Assembly (NCBI RefSeq): GCF_039023475.1
Contig: NZ_JBCHVB010000001.1
Location: forward strand, 248,001 to 312,000
Reading direction: 5' to 3'
Length of the DNA stretch: 64,000 nt
Origin: Erwinia sp039023475
Lineage (GTDB): Bacteria; Pseudomonadota; Gammaproteobacteria; Enterobacterales; Enterobacteriaceae
Positions within the stretch are counted from its first letter, which is position 1. Each line of letters opens with the position of its first letter. Below the pieces are notes generated by a model. That model did no database searches. It was not told the DNA's origin and saw nothing but the letters and a program-made list of their open reading frames with translations. This document shows, one piece after another, positions 55,904 through 64,000 of the stretch. The position numbers and the translations under genes are program-made.

Positions 55904-57112
55904 ATGAAAATCAAACTGGCTTTAACGGTACTTGCAGTGATGGTTTCTGGTCAGGCAGCGGCGAAAACATGGGTGCTGACAAGCGCTGAACAAGGCATGG
56001 ATAAAGGAAACTGGAAGATTTCCAGCAGTGAGCTGAAAATTGATGGTCAAACGTTCAGCATCGAGCAAAAAGTCCTGCACGGCGGGAAGCAGGAGGGCAG
56101 TAAAATCCTTGTCATCACCAGTCAGAAGGGGTTGACCATTGAGCTGAGCCCGACGCGCGGCATGAACCTGCTGCGCATTGAAGGTTTCGGCTCAAAAATG
56201 GGCTGGGATTCGCCGGTGAAAGAGGTGGTCAACCCGGCGTTTATCAATCTGGAGAGCCGCAACGGCGTGGGCTGGCTGGAAGGTTTCAATGAAATGATGG
56301 TGCGCTGTGGCTATGAGTGGACCGGGCACCCGGTGACCGCTGACGGGCAAATCTATACCCTGCACGGTAAAGCCGGGAATACGCCAGCCTCGCAGGTCGA
56401 GGTCGAGGTGGCTGACGCCGCTCCGCATGAGATCCGCATTCGCGGACTGGTGAAAGAGAGCACCTTCAAAAAAGCGGATTTGCAGACGATGACCGAATTG
56501 CGCTATGTGCCCGGCAGCAACAGTTTCAGCCTGCATGATGTGTTGACCAACCATGCGGACTATCCGCACGATTACCAGATCATCTACCATAGCAACTTCG
56601 GGATGCCGATCCTCGAAGAGGGCGCGCGCTTCCTTGCCCCAGTGACGAGCATCAGTCCGTTTAATGACTATGCCAAAGAGGGGCTGAAGACATGGCAGAC
56701 CTATGCCGGTCCGACCAAAGGCTTCGATGAGATGGTCTTTAACCTCCAGCCGCTTGCAGGTAAAGATCACCAGACGCTGGCGGCGGTCGTGAATAAAGCA
56801 GGTGACAAGGGTGCATCTATCCAGTTCGACACCCGCCAGCTGCCGGTGCTAACGTTATGGAAAAATACCGATACAGTTAAGCAGGGCTATGTGACCGGAA
56901 TCGAACCGGGCACCAGTTACGCCTATCCGGTCACTATTGAACGCGAGCAGAAACGCGTGAAGCAGCTGCAACCGGGTGCCAGCACGCAGTTTGATCTCAC
57001 CTACACCATGCTGCACAGCAGTGAACAGGTGACGGCCGTTGAGAAGAAAATCGCCGCTATTCAGGGCGAGACGAAAATCGAAGAGAACGCCACGCCGATA
57101 GCAAAAGAGTAA
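55904..57112 (+). CDS. Periplasmic DUF4432 (aldose-epimerase-like) protein
   Basis: This 402-residue protein has a signal peptide of about 20 residues ending GQAAA|K. The galactose-mutarotase-like DUF4432 fold has LSPTRGMNLLRIEG, GWLEGFNEMMVRCGYEWTGH and YHSNFGMPILEEGARF. DUF4432 proteins act on or bind sugars, and most are cytoplasmic. A secreted form inside a fructan cluster could mutarotate or bind the substrate before uptake. AAGGAAAA precedes the ATG. It stands after a terminator, so it has its own promoter. It converges with cscR. Confidence 0.82.
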   Translation: MKIKLALTVLAVMVSGQAAAKTWVLTSAEQGMDKGNWKISSSELKIDGQTFSIEQKVLHGGKQEGSKILVITSQKGLTIELSPTRGMNLLRIEGFGSKMGWDSPVKEVVNPAFINLESRNGVGWLEGFNEMMVRCGYEWTGHPVTADGQIYTLHGKAGNTPASQVEVEVADAAPHEIRIRGLVKESTFKKADLQTMTELRYVPGSNSFSLHDVLTNHADYPHDYQIIYHSNFGMPILEEGARFLAPVTSISPFNDYAKEGLKTWQTYAGPTKGFDEMVFNLQPLAGKDHQTLAAVVNKAGDKGASIQFDTRQLPVLTLWKNTDTVKQGYVTGIEPGTSYAYPVTIEREQKRVKQLQPGASTQFDLTYTMLHSSEQVTAVEKKIAAIQGETKIEENATPIAKE

Positions 57113-57124
57113 TCTGCCTTTACC

Positions 57125-57159
57125 GCGCTTCCGGCCACGTTTTCCGGGAGCGCACTTTT
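57125..57159 (+). terminator. Terminator between the DUF4432 gene and cscR
   Basis: A ten-pair stem (GCGCTTCCGG / CCGGGAGCGC, one G-U pair) is followed by ACTTTTA on the plus strand. It touches the cscR stop. Confidence 0.65.
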
Positions 57160-58153
57160 ACAGCGACTCGCGCAGCAACAGCGGGCTTTGCACGCGAACG
57201 GTATCGCTGTGTGTTTCCTGATTAATGATATGCAGCGCGCTCAGCCGGCCAATTTCATAATGCGGCAGCTGTACCGTTGAGAGCGGCGGGACGAACAGAT
57301 CGCCGATACCCACCATATTATCGTAACCCATCACCGCGACGTCCTGCGGGATGCGTAATCCCTGTGCCAGCAGCGTCTGGTACACCATAAACGCAATGCG
57401 GTCGTTACCGCAGATCACGGAGTCGAACAGCGGCTTACCGTGACGCATATGCGCCAGCAGCAGGCCGGGCATATCGCGATAGTGCTTATCACCATATTCC
57501 ATATAAACCTGGTCGAACGTTTCCGGATCGATGTTTGCTTCGCGGCACGCGCGCTCCAGCCCCTGCCGGCGACGGATAGTTGCCAGATGCTTTGCCGGTA
57601 GGTGCAGGCAGAGCGGACGACGATAGCCTGCGGCGAACAGTGCCTTCACCGCCGCATACTGGCCCAGTTCATCATCCGGAATATAGCTTGCCACCGGCTC
57701 GTGCAGGCTTTCACAGTTCGCCAGCACACAGGGCAGCGTCAGCAGCTTGGCGGGCAGTGGCACCTGACGCAGACCCATGGTGGTATAGATGATGCCGTCC
57801 GGGCGGTGAGAGAGCAGCAGGTCGACCATGGTTTCCGGGCTGTCATCAGAAAACATATTGACCACAAAACTGTTCCAGCCGTGGGCGCGGGCGGTTTCTT
57901 CGATAGAGAGGGTGATTTCCACCGAGAAGGGCGTGGTCACCGTATCCAGAGCCAGTACGCCAATGGTATTGGGTGTGTCATGAGCGCCGCGGATCTTCTT
58001 CGCGGACAGATCAGGCACGTAGCTGGTCTGCTCGATAGCCTGCTGCACACGGGCCAGAGTTTCAGGTTTCAGTCGTTCCGGGCTGTTCAGCGCCCGGGAG
58101 ACAGTCATCAGTGATACGTTTGCCAGTTTTGCCACATCTTTCAGGGAGGCCAT
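57158..58153 (-). CDS. cscR: LacI-family repressor CscR-like
   Basis: This 331-residue protein has the same length as E. coli CscR and matches its pattern: MASLKDVAKLANVSLMTVSR, SYVPDLSAKK, DTVTTPFSVEI, SHRPDGIIYTTMGLR, ICGNDRIAFMVYQ. CscR represses sucrose genes and is released by fructose or fructose phosphates. It diverges from the permease gene over a 244-bp region with two identical-core operators. Confidence 0.9.
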   Translation of the reverse strand: MASLKDVAKLANVSLMTVSRALNSPERLKPETLARVQQAIEQTSYVPDLSAKKIRGAHDTPNTIGVLALDTVTTPFSVEITLSIEETARAHGWNSFVVNMFSDDSPETMVDLLLSHRPDGIIYTTMGLRQVPLPAKLLTLPCVLANCESLHEPVASYIPDDELGQYAAVKALFAAGYRRPLCLHLPAKHLATIRRRQGLERACREANIDPETFDQVYMEYGDKHYRDMPGLLLAHMRHGKPLFDSVICGNDRIAFMVYQTLLAQGLRIPQDVAVMGYDNMVGIGDLFVPPLSTVQLPHYEIGRLSALHIINQETHSDTVRVQSPLLLRESL

Positions 58154-58290
58154 TCGTCTTACTCCATCACTGCCGCGTTGCTAAAGGAAGCCTAACTAAG
58201 TTGCTGATGTAAAAGGATCATACGCTATTCCTTTTCCGGTGTGTCGAAGGCTTTTAGCCGGAAATGTTGATCCCGATCTCATCTTCATTA

Positions 58291-58304
58291 TGTTAACGTT
58301 AACC
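58291..58304. promoter_or_regulatory. CscR operator O1
   Basis: TGTTAACGTTAACC is a near-perfect LacI-type palindrome centred on CG, in the cscR-permease divergent region. Confidence 0.8.
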
Positions 58305-58306
58305 TT

Positions 58307-58322
58307 TGTGATTAACATCATA
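58307..58322. promoter_or_regulatory. Candidate CRP site between the operators
   Basis: TGTGATTAACATCATA keeps the TGTGA half and part of the TCACA half. It fits catabolite activation of the csc promoters. Confidence 0.45.
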
Positions 58323-58354
58323 AATCGCAGCAAAACGACATGATGCGTGGCTTT

Positions 58355-58368
58355 TGTTAACGTTAACA
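58355..58368. promoter_or_regulatory. CscR operator O2
   Basis: TGTTAACGTTAACA is a perfect 14-bp palindrome. Its centre is 64 bp from that of O1, about six helical turns, so a repressor could loop between them. Confidence 0.82.
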
Positions 58369-58397
58369 TATGATCATTACTTTACCATGAGATCGCC

Positions 58398-59639
58398 ATG
58401 ATGAAAGTCCATCACTCTCACAGTTACCCGTTACTCAGTGCTCTGCTGTTTTTCTTCTTTGTCACCTGGTCTTCCTCAGGCTCGCTGCTTTCCATCTGGC
58501 TACATCAGGAAGTCGGGCTGAAAGCGGGGGACTCGGGGATTATTTTTGCAGTGCTCTCGGTCTCGGCGCTGTTCGCGCAGATCTGTTACGGCTTTATTCA
58601 GGACAAACTCGGCCTGCGTAAGCATCTGCTGTGGTATCTCACGGCGATGCTCATCCTCTCCGGCCCGGCCTATCTGCTGTTCGGGCATCTGCTGAAGATC
58701 AACATTTTGCTCGGCAGCGTTTTCGGCGGCCTCTTTATCGGCCTGACCTTCAACGGCGGTATCGGTGTGCTGGAGTCCTATACCGAACGCGTGGCGCGTC
58801 AGAGCCAGTTTGAATTTGGTAAAGCGCGGATGTGGGGATCGCTGGGCTGGGCGGTGGCGGCGTTTTTCGCCGGGTTGCTGTTTAACATCGATCCGAAGCT
58901 GAACTTCGCGGTTGCCAGCTGCTCCGGGCTGGTGTTTCTGGTGCTGCTGGCGCGGCTACGGGTCTCTTCTGCGCCCCATGCTATGCAGGAGGCGGTGGCG
59001 GGCGGCAAGGTGACGCTTGAGGATGCGCTGCGTCTACTGACTCTGCCGCGCTTCTGGGCGCTAGTGTTCTTCGTCGTCGGCACCTGTATTTACAGCGTGT
59101 ACGATCAGCAATTCCCGGTCTATTTCTCATCCCAGTTCGCCACGCCGGAGGAAGGGAATGCGATGTATGGCTATCTGAACTCGTTCCAGGTTTTCCTTGA
59201 AGCCGCCGGTATGTTTTGTGCGCCCTGGCTGGTAAATCGCGTGGGGGCTAAAAAAGGCCTGATATTCGCCGGCATGGTGATGGCGATGCGCATGATCGCC
59301 TCCGGGCTGGTGGAAGGACCACTGCTTATCTCGATGACCAAACTGCTGCACGCCGTGGAGCTGCCGGTGCTGCTGGTGGCGATCTTTAAATACAACAGCC
59401 TGAATTTCGATAAACGCCTGTCATCCACGCTCTATCTTGTGGGCTTCGCCTGCACCAGTTCAGTGATCGCCTCGGTGCTGTCGCCACTGGCAGGCTACTG
59501 CTACGAAAAATATGGCTTCGCCGAATCTTATCTGTTTATGGGAATACTGGTGTTCTGCATCACCTTTATCTCTATGTTTTTACTGCGATCCGGCAATGCC
59601 TCAGCGGATCCGCAAGTACCACAACTTTCCACTATCTGA
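58398..59639 (+). CDS. cscB: LacY/CscB-family oligosaccharide:H+ symporter
   Basis: This 413-residue protein (E. coli CscB 415) has twelve membrane helices of the OHS family. It contains YGFIQDKLGLRKHLLW, FEFGKARMWGSLGWAVAAFF, YDQQFPVYF, MYGYLNSFQVFLEA and KLLHAVELPVLLVAIFKY. It should import sucrose or a related fructosyl sugar with H+. The following GH32 gene starts right after its stop, so cscB-cscA form an operon. Specificity (sucrose or short fructan) cannot be read from sequence. Confidence 0.87.
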   Translation: MMKVHHSHSYPLLSALLFFFFVTWSSSGSLLSIWLHQEVGLKAGDSGIIFAVLSVSALFAQICYGFIQDKLGLRKHLLWYLTAMLILSGPAYLLFGHLLKINILLGSVFGGLFIGLTFNGGIGVLESYTERVARQSQFEFGKARMWGSLGWAVAAFFAGLLFNIDPKLNFAVASCSGLVFLVLLARLRVSSAPHAMQEAVAGGKVTLEDALRLLTLPRFWALVFFVVGTCIYSVYDQQFPVYFSSQFATPEEGNAMYGYLNSFQVFLEAAGMFCAPWLVNRVGAKKGLIFAGMVMAMRMIASGLVEGPLLISMTKLLHAVELPVLLVAIFKYNSLNFDKRLSSTLYLVGFACTSSVIASVLSPLAGYCYEKYGFAESYLFMGILVFCITFISMFLLRSGNASADPQVPQLSTI

Positions 59640-59657
59640 ATGAAAAGAGTGAAACCT

Positions 59658-61091
59658 ATGACCTACTCAATTGCTGACGCTGAACAGGTACTTAAAATGA
59701 AGCGCGATGCGCTCAACCTGCGCTGGTATCCGCGCTATCATCTTGCCGCCAGGGCGGGCTGGATGAACGATCCCAACGGGCTGGTGTGGTTCGACGGCTG
59801 GTATCACGCCTTTTACCAGCATCATCCGTACTCTACCCAATGGGGACCGATGCACTGGGGGCATGCGCGGAGTCAGGATTTGGTGCACTGGGAACATTTG
59901 CCGGTGGCGATCGCTCCGGAAGGGCCGGAAGACAAAGAGGGCTGCTTTTCCGGCTCGGCGGTGGTGGACGGCGACACGCTGGCGCTAATTTACACCGGGC
60001 ATAAATTTCACGGTGACGCCAGTAATGAGGAGAACCTCTACCAGGTACAGTGCCTGGCAACCAGCCGCGATGGCATTCACTTTAAGCGTCAGGGGATTGT
60101 GGTAGATACGCCGCCGGGTGTGCATCACTTTCGCGATCCGAAGGTCTGGCGAGAGGGGGAGAGCTGGTACATGATCGTCGGCGCACGCCAGGGCGAGATC
60201 GGGCAGGTGCGGCTCTATCGCTCAGCAGACCTGCGCAAGTGGCAGGAAGAAGGCGTTCTTGATGAAGCAGAAGCCGGGATGGGCTTCATGTGGGAGTGTC
60301 CGGATTTCTTCACCCTGAATGACAAACGCGTGCTGATGTTCTCTCCGCAGGGCATGGCCGCTCAGGGCTTTAAAAATCGCAATCTGTTCCAGAGCGGCTA
60401 TCTGGTGGGCAACTGGCAGCCCGGGCAGCCGTTTGTCCGCGCCGGTGAGTTTGTCGAAATGGATCACGGTCACGACTTTTATGCACCACAGAGCTTTCTG
60501 ACGCCAGACAGACGACGCATTGTGATTGGCTGGCTGGATATGTGGGAGACGCCGCTACCGGAGCAACAGGATGGCTGGGCCGGCATGCTGTCTCTGCCAC
60601 GAGAACTGAGCCTGAGTACGGACAACCGTCTACAGATGCGCCCGGCAAAAGAGGTGGAAGGCCTGCGTCATGGCTGGTTTCCGTGGCCGGTCAGCACGCT
60701 GAATAATCAGCAGATTAACGTGGCGGAAAACGCCGGTGCGATGGAAGTGGTGCTTAACTGGAACGACGCCGACAGTAATGCTGAACAGTATGGCCTGAGT
60801 CTGGGCGACGGCCTGCGGGTGTATGTTGATGCCCAGATGCAGCGCCTGGTGCTGGAGCGCCACTATCCACAGCACGGCTTGTGCGGGACGCGCAGCGTGC
60901 CGTTAATTCCCGGCCGCGATCTACAGCTGCGTCTGTTTATTGACAGCTCATCCGTTGAAGTCTTTGTGAATGACGGCGAGGCATGCCTCAGCAGCCGGAT
61001 ATATCCGGATGACGGACGGCGGGAATTACATCTTTTCGCCTGGAGCGGTAGCGCGTCATTAACTGATGGCGGAGCCTGGCAGCTGGAATAA
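59658..61091 (+). CDS. cscA: GH32 sucrose/fructan hydrolase CscA
   Basis: This 477-residue protein equals E. coli CscA in length from ATG 59658. That start is preferred over 59640 because AAAGAGTG lies upstream. The three GH32 signatures are intact: WMNDPNG (nucleophile Asp38), FRDPKVW and WECPD (acid/base Glu213). A beta-sandwich domain ends the protein. It has no signal peptide, so it cleaves sucrose or imported fructosyl oligomers in the cytoplasm, releasing fructose. An intercistronic hairpin (61109-61140) lies between it and the porin gene. Confidence 0.93.
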   Translation: MTYSIADAEQVLKMKRDALNLRWYPRYHLAARAGWMNDPNGLVWFDGWYHAFYQHHPYSTQWGPMHWGHARSQDLVHWEHLPVAIAPEGPEDKEGCFSGSAVVDGDTLALIYTGHKFHGDASNEENLYQVQCLATSRDGIHFKRQGIVVDTPPGVHHFRDPKVWREGESWYMIVGARQGEIGQVRLYRSADLRKWQEEGVLDEAEAGMGFMWECPDFFTLNDKRVLMFSPQGMAAQGFKNRNLFQSGYLVGNWQPGQPFVRAGEFVEMDHGHDFYAPQSFLTPDRRRIVIGWLDMWETPLPEQQDGWAGMLSLPRELSLSTDNRLQMRPAKEVEGLRHGWFPWPVSTLNNQQINVAENAGAMEVVLNWNDADSNAEQYGLSLGDGLRVYVDAQMQRLVLERHYPQHGLCGTRSVPLIPGRDLQLRLFIDSSSVEVFVNDGEACLSSRIYPDDGRRELHLFAWSGSASLTDGGAWQLE

Positions 61092-61108
61092 ATAAAATCT
61101 GCATGGTT

Positions 61109-61140
61109 AATAACCCGTTCCTGGCGATGGGCGGGTTATT
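61109..61140 (+). terminator. Intercistronic hairpin after cscA
   Basis: AATAACCCG and CGGGTTATT pair around a 14-base loop. No T run follows, so it is more likely an mRNA-stabilising or partial-termination element. Confidence 0.4.
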
Positions 61141-61211
61141 GCTGTCCTTATCGCTGGCTTGTAGCCCTACGTAATAAATGACTGGTTAACTCGATAATTA
61201 AAAGGTCCCCG

Positions 61212-62555
61212 ATGAAAATAATCTGGATCGGTTGCATGTTGACGTCTGTATTCAGCGGCATGGTCTGTGCGCAAGATAACCTTTCTCTTGAAGCGCGGCT
61301 GGCGCAAATGGAAAACCGGTTGAAAGACACCGAAGCGCGTGCGGCCAGCGCGGAAGCCGAGATCCGCGCCTTAAAACGGCAACAGGTATCCGGCGTCGTT
61401 GCCCCCACCGTACCGGCTAAACCCTCGCTGCAGGTTAACGATACTGGCGATTTAAAATTCTATGGGGATGTGGAATTTAATATGGATGGTGCCAGCCGCA
61501 CCGGCGGTCTTACTTCACTCAAAACCAGCGCCGATAAAAACTGGACGCCGGGTGAAAAGGCGCGCTGGGATATTAACGGGCGCATTCTTCTCGGCTTTGA
61601 TGGTATACGAAAAGGTGCTGACGGCAAATATGCCGGTTTCAGCGTGCAGCCGCTGGCGGATATGAGCGGCAAAATGAATCTCGACGACGCGGCTTTTTTC
61701 TTCGGTCAGCAGGATGACTGGAAAATTAAAATTGGCCGCTTCGAGGCCTGGGATATGTTCCCGTTAAATCAGGATACCTTTATTGAGTATTCCGGTAATA
61801 CCGCCAACGATCTCTACAGCGACGGTTACGGCTATATCTATATGATGAAAGAAGGGCGAGGTCGCAGCAACAGCGGCGGCAATTTTCTGCTCAGTAAAAA
61901 TCTTGATAACTGGTATTTCGAAGTTAATACGCTGGTCGAAGATGGCAGTTCGCTCTTCGTTGAACAGACCTATCACGGTAACGCGTTGGATAACCGTAAA
62001 AACGTGGTGTATGTACGTCCGGTGGCGGCCTGGCAGTCCGGCCCGTGGTCAGTGGCAGCCGCGCTGGAGAGCAATCTGGTAAATAACGCCTACGGCTATC
62101 AGCAGGAGAATGGCCGATTCCAGGATCAGTCCAGCCGCACAGGTTATGGCATGACCATGAGCTGGAACACGCTTAAGACCGATGCGGAAAACGGTGCGGT
62201 GGTTAACCTGAGCTCCGCCTATCTTGATGCCGCCGACGAAAAAGACTTTAGCGCCGGTATCAATGCGTTATGGCATCGCGTCGAGCTGGGCTACATCTAT
62301 GCGCACAACAAAATCGATCGGTTCAATATGGCAGGGGTAAAAGCCGACTGTAACAGCGATTGTGCAATTCTCGCACCAGGTCGTTACGACATTCACACCA
62401 TCCATACCTCATGGCAGCTGCCGGACATCATGAATATGCCTGATTTCAATATTTACCTCGGGGCTTACGCCTCCTGGCTGGATGCAGCGGCGTCTGAAAG
62501 CGGCAGCAATGACGAACGCTATGGCGCGCGGGTTCGCTTTAAGTATCTGTTCTGA
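61212..62555 (+). CDS. RafY/ScrY-type carbohydrate porin
   Basis: This 447-residue protein has a 20-residue signal peptide (ends GMVCA|QDN). An N-terminal coiled coil (SLEARLAQMENRLKDTEARA onward to about residue 60) resembles that of ScrY. A beta-barrel follows, ending in the outer-membrane signature RVRFKYLF. It belongs with glycoporins such as RafY that admit tri- and larger oligosaccharides, which suits fructan fragments. It lies between cscA and the fructokinase gene in one direction. Confidence 0.85.
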   Translation: MKIIWIGCMLTSVFSGMVCAQDNLSLEARLAQMENRLKDTEARAASAEAEIRALKRQQVSGVVAPTVPAKPSLQVNDTGDLKFYGDVEFNMDGASRTGGLTSLKTSADKNWTPGEKARWDINGRILLGFDGIRKGADGKYAGFSVQPLADMSGKMNLDDAAFFFGQQDDWKIKIGRFEAWDMFPLNQDTFIEYSGNTANDLYSDGYGYIYMMKEGRGRSNSGGNFLLSKNLDNWYFEVNTLVEDGSSLFVEQTYHGNALDNRKNVVYVRPVAAWQSGPWSVAAALESNLVNNAYGYQQENGRFQDQSSRTGYGMTMSWNTLKTDAENGAVVNLSSAYLDAADEKDFSAGINALWHRVELGYIYAHNKIDRFNMAGVKADCNSDCAILAPGRYDIHTIHTSWQLPDIMNMPDFNIYLGAYASWLDAAASESGSNDERYGARVRFKYLF

Positions 62556-62581
62556 TTGCTGATTTATGTTAAGGGGAGTTT

Positions 62582-63535
62582 ATGAAGATCTGGACATTAG
62601 GTGACGCGGTGATCGACTTATTGCCGCAGGGGGAAATGCAGTACAGCGCCTGTGCGGGCGGTGCGCCGGTCAATGTCGCCGTCGGTGCCGCACGCCTGGG
62701 ATGCGCCAGCGGATTTATCGGTCGAACCGGCGACGATCCGTTCGGCCATTTTCTGCAAAGCTCGCTGGCTGAGCAGGGCGTGGATACTCAGCATATGCAG
62801 CTTGATACGCAACACCGGACCAGTACGGTGCTGGTTTCCCTCGGTGACGAGGGCGATCGCAGTTTTACCTTTTTGGTCGATCCCTCAGCCGATCAGTTTT
62901 TGACAGCTGACCATCTTCCGGAGTTTGGTCACGACATTTTGCATTTTTGCTCGCTGGCGCTGGTCGCTACGACGTGCCGCGAAACGCTGGTACGGGCTAT
63001 CGGCAGCATCAGGCAGCGCGGCGGCCTGTTGAGCTTTGACATCAATCTGCGTGAGCAGATGTGGCCCGATGCGCAGGAGATGTCAGACACCGTGCGGCAT
63101 TTTGCGCGTCAGGCGGATATTCTCAAACTTTCTCAGGAGGAGCTTTACTGGTTAGCTGGCACCACGCAGCATGAAAAAGCGCTGTGGAACTTACGCGACT
63201 ATCCGGCACGCCTGAAGGTGGTGACGTGCGGTTCAGAAGGGTCAGTTGTGTTATGGCAGGATCAAGTGATTCAGGTGAGCGCATACGATGTGGCAAGTCT
63301 GGATACGACCGGCGCGGGTGATGCTTTTATGGCAGGGTTACTGGCAACGCTGGCACAGGGCAATAAGTTAGAGGGTCTGGCACAGCTCAAACAGGCCATG
63401 ACGCAAGCCAGTGCCTGTGGTGCGCTGGCAACCACTGCAAAAGGGGCGTTAGCAGCGTTGCCTGATGCGCAGGGGGTGATGGCGTTCAGGGAGTCAGCAC
63501 AGGAGTTGCTGTTTAACATAGTGGAAACTCGCTAG
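62582..63535 (+). CDS. cscK: Fructokinase (PfkB family)
   Basis: This 317-residue PfkB kinase (E. coli CscK 307) has the N-terminal sugar motif AGGAPVNVAVGAARLG. The C-terminal motif DTTGAGDAF carries the catalytic base Asp247. It phosphorylates fructose to fructose 6-phosphate, closing the pathway to glycolysis. AAGGGGAG precedes the ATG, 26 bases after the porin stop, so it is co-transcribed. Confidence 0.92.
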   Translation: MKIWTLGDAVIDLLPQGEMQYSACAGGAPVNVAVGAARLGCASGFIGRTGDDPFGHFLQSSLAEQGVDTQHMQLDTQHRTSTVLVSLGDEGDRSFTFLVDPSADQFLTADHLPEFGHDILHFCSLALVATTCRETLVRAIGSIRQRGGLLSFDINLREQMWPDAQEMSDTVRHFARQADILKLSQEELYWLAGTTQHEKALWNLRDYPARLKVVTCGSEGSVVLWQDQVIQVSAYDVASLDTTGAGDAFMAGLLATLAQGNKLEGLAQLKQAMTQASACGALATTAKGALAALPDAQGVMAFRESAQELLFNIVETR

Positions 63536-63548
63536 CCTGCGCGCCAGT

Positions 63549-63577
63549 AAAAACAGGGAGCCTTGCGTGGCTCCCTG
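63549..63577 (-). terminator. Terminator between cscK and the cupin gene
   Basis: CAGGGAGCC and GGCTCCCTG form a nine-base stem. The minus strand continues with TTTTT, so it mainly ends the cupin transcript. Confidence 0.7.
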
Positions 63578-63664
63578 AGTAATATGCCGGCTGATTAGCG
63601 CCAGACGCGAACGCTGCAAACATTATGATGGGAGCAGGTCACCGCAGCGCCTGCTCCGGCACGC

Positions 63665-64000
63665 TTACTCTTCTTCAAGTCTCTCTATTCTGGCACCCGC
63701 CCGGCGGGCGGTAACCGGCATAATATCCAGCTTGCTGATGTAACCGTCGGGATCAAGACCACGATTGTGTGCCCTGGCCTGCTGTAAAATCGACTCATCC
63801 CAGTACAGACGTTTTCGCTGATCGCCCTGCGTGGTGAGGATAAACTCCACGCCGCCGTTCAGGGCGCGATAGCGTCGCCAGCTGTTGGCCGGCACCGACA
63901 CCACCGAGCGCTCTGGCGCAATGATGCTGACCTCTTCACCCTCCTGGTTCCAGGTCACCTCCAGTGAGCCTTTAAACACCATGATGACTTGAATATCGGG
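63665..64000 (-). CDS. Cupin-domain protein, C-terminal part (start outside window)
   Basis: The frame is open to the window edge, and the visible part is 111 residues. DIQVIMVFKGSLEVTW, SVVSVPANSWRRYRAL and VEFILTTQGDQRKRL are typical of a cupin barrel. The C-terminal 40 residues are outside the barrel. Function and length are unknown. It converges with cscK. Confidence 0.7.
   Translation of the reverse strand, partial: PDIQVIMVFKGSLEVTWNQEGEEVSIIAPERSVVSVPANSWRRYRALNGGVEFILTTQGDQRKRLYWDESILQQARAHNRGLDPDGYISKLDIMPVTARRAGARIERLEEE

Overview
The window reads as chromosome of an Enterobacterales species, most likely Erwiniaceae (Pantoea/Erwinia/Mixta-like); this is inferred from gene content and order, with no database search. 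Its backbone follows the E. coli order topA-cysB-ymiA-yciX-ymiC-acnA-ribA-pgpB-lapAB-pyrF-yciH-osmB ... pdeR-rnb-yciW ... sapABCDF ... pspF-pspABCD-ycjXF-tyrR. Blocks are missing relative to E. coli: fabI next to yciW, the puu cluster between sapA and pspF, and tpx after tyrR. Other blocks are inserted. No rRNA, tRNA, CRISPR array or intact insertion sequence was seen.

Layout. 1-10.3 kb is housekeeping: the topA end, the cysteine regulator, three very small membrane or cytosolic proteins (ymiA, yciX, ymiC), aconitase A, riboflavin and lipid genes, the LPS-assembly pair lapAB, pyrF-yciH and osmB. 10.8-14.6 kb holds a stand-alone araD and a convergent rpfF/rpfR pair, a fatty-acid (DSF) quorum-sensing synthase facing its PAS-GGDEF-EAL receptor. 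14.7-25.9 kb holds ybdD-cstA, rnb, a YdeP-type molybdoenzyme, a sugar PTS EIICB, a LysR regulator and yciW. 26-32 kb is the sap ABC transporter operon, with an unknown membrane protein added after sapF. Between sapA and pspF lies a clear RyhB small RNA with its own promoter, Fur boxes and terminator. 32.5-39.6 kb is the psp/ycjXF/tyrR region.

39.8-51.4 kb is accessory: a TetR regulator whose operator recurs in front of a nearby FAD oxidoreductase, an alpha/beta hydrolase, a LysR/DMT exporter pair, EmrE, an MscS-like channel, a WaaY-like kinase and a PAS-GGDEF cyclase. Four copies of an 8-8-8 hairpin repeat lie in its intergenic gaps.

51.8-63.5 kb is a fructan/sucrose catabolic island. A LacI regulator, a GPH (MelB-type) symporter and a GH91 enzyme (inulin fructotransferase / difructose-anhydride hydrolase family) are followed by a periplasmic DUF4432 epimerase-like protein. 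Then comes a csc-type sucrose set: cscR, a LacY/CscB-type permease, the GH32 hydrolase cscA, a RafY/ScrY-type porin and the fructokinase cscK. The simplest reading is uptake of a difructose anhydride or short fructan, opening by GH91, splitting by GH32, and phosphorylation of the fructose. This is the most novel system in the window. The window ends inside a cupin-domain gene on the minus strand.
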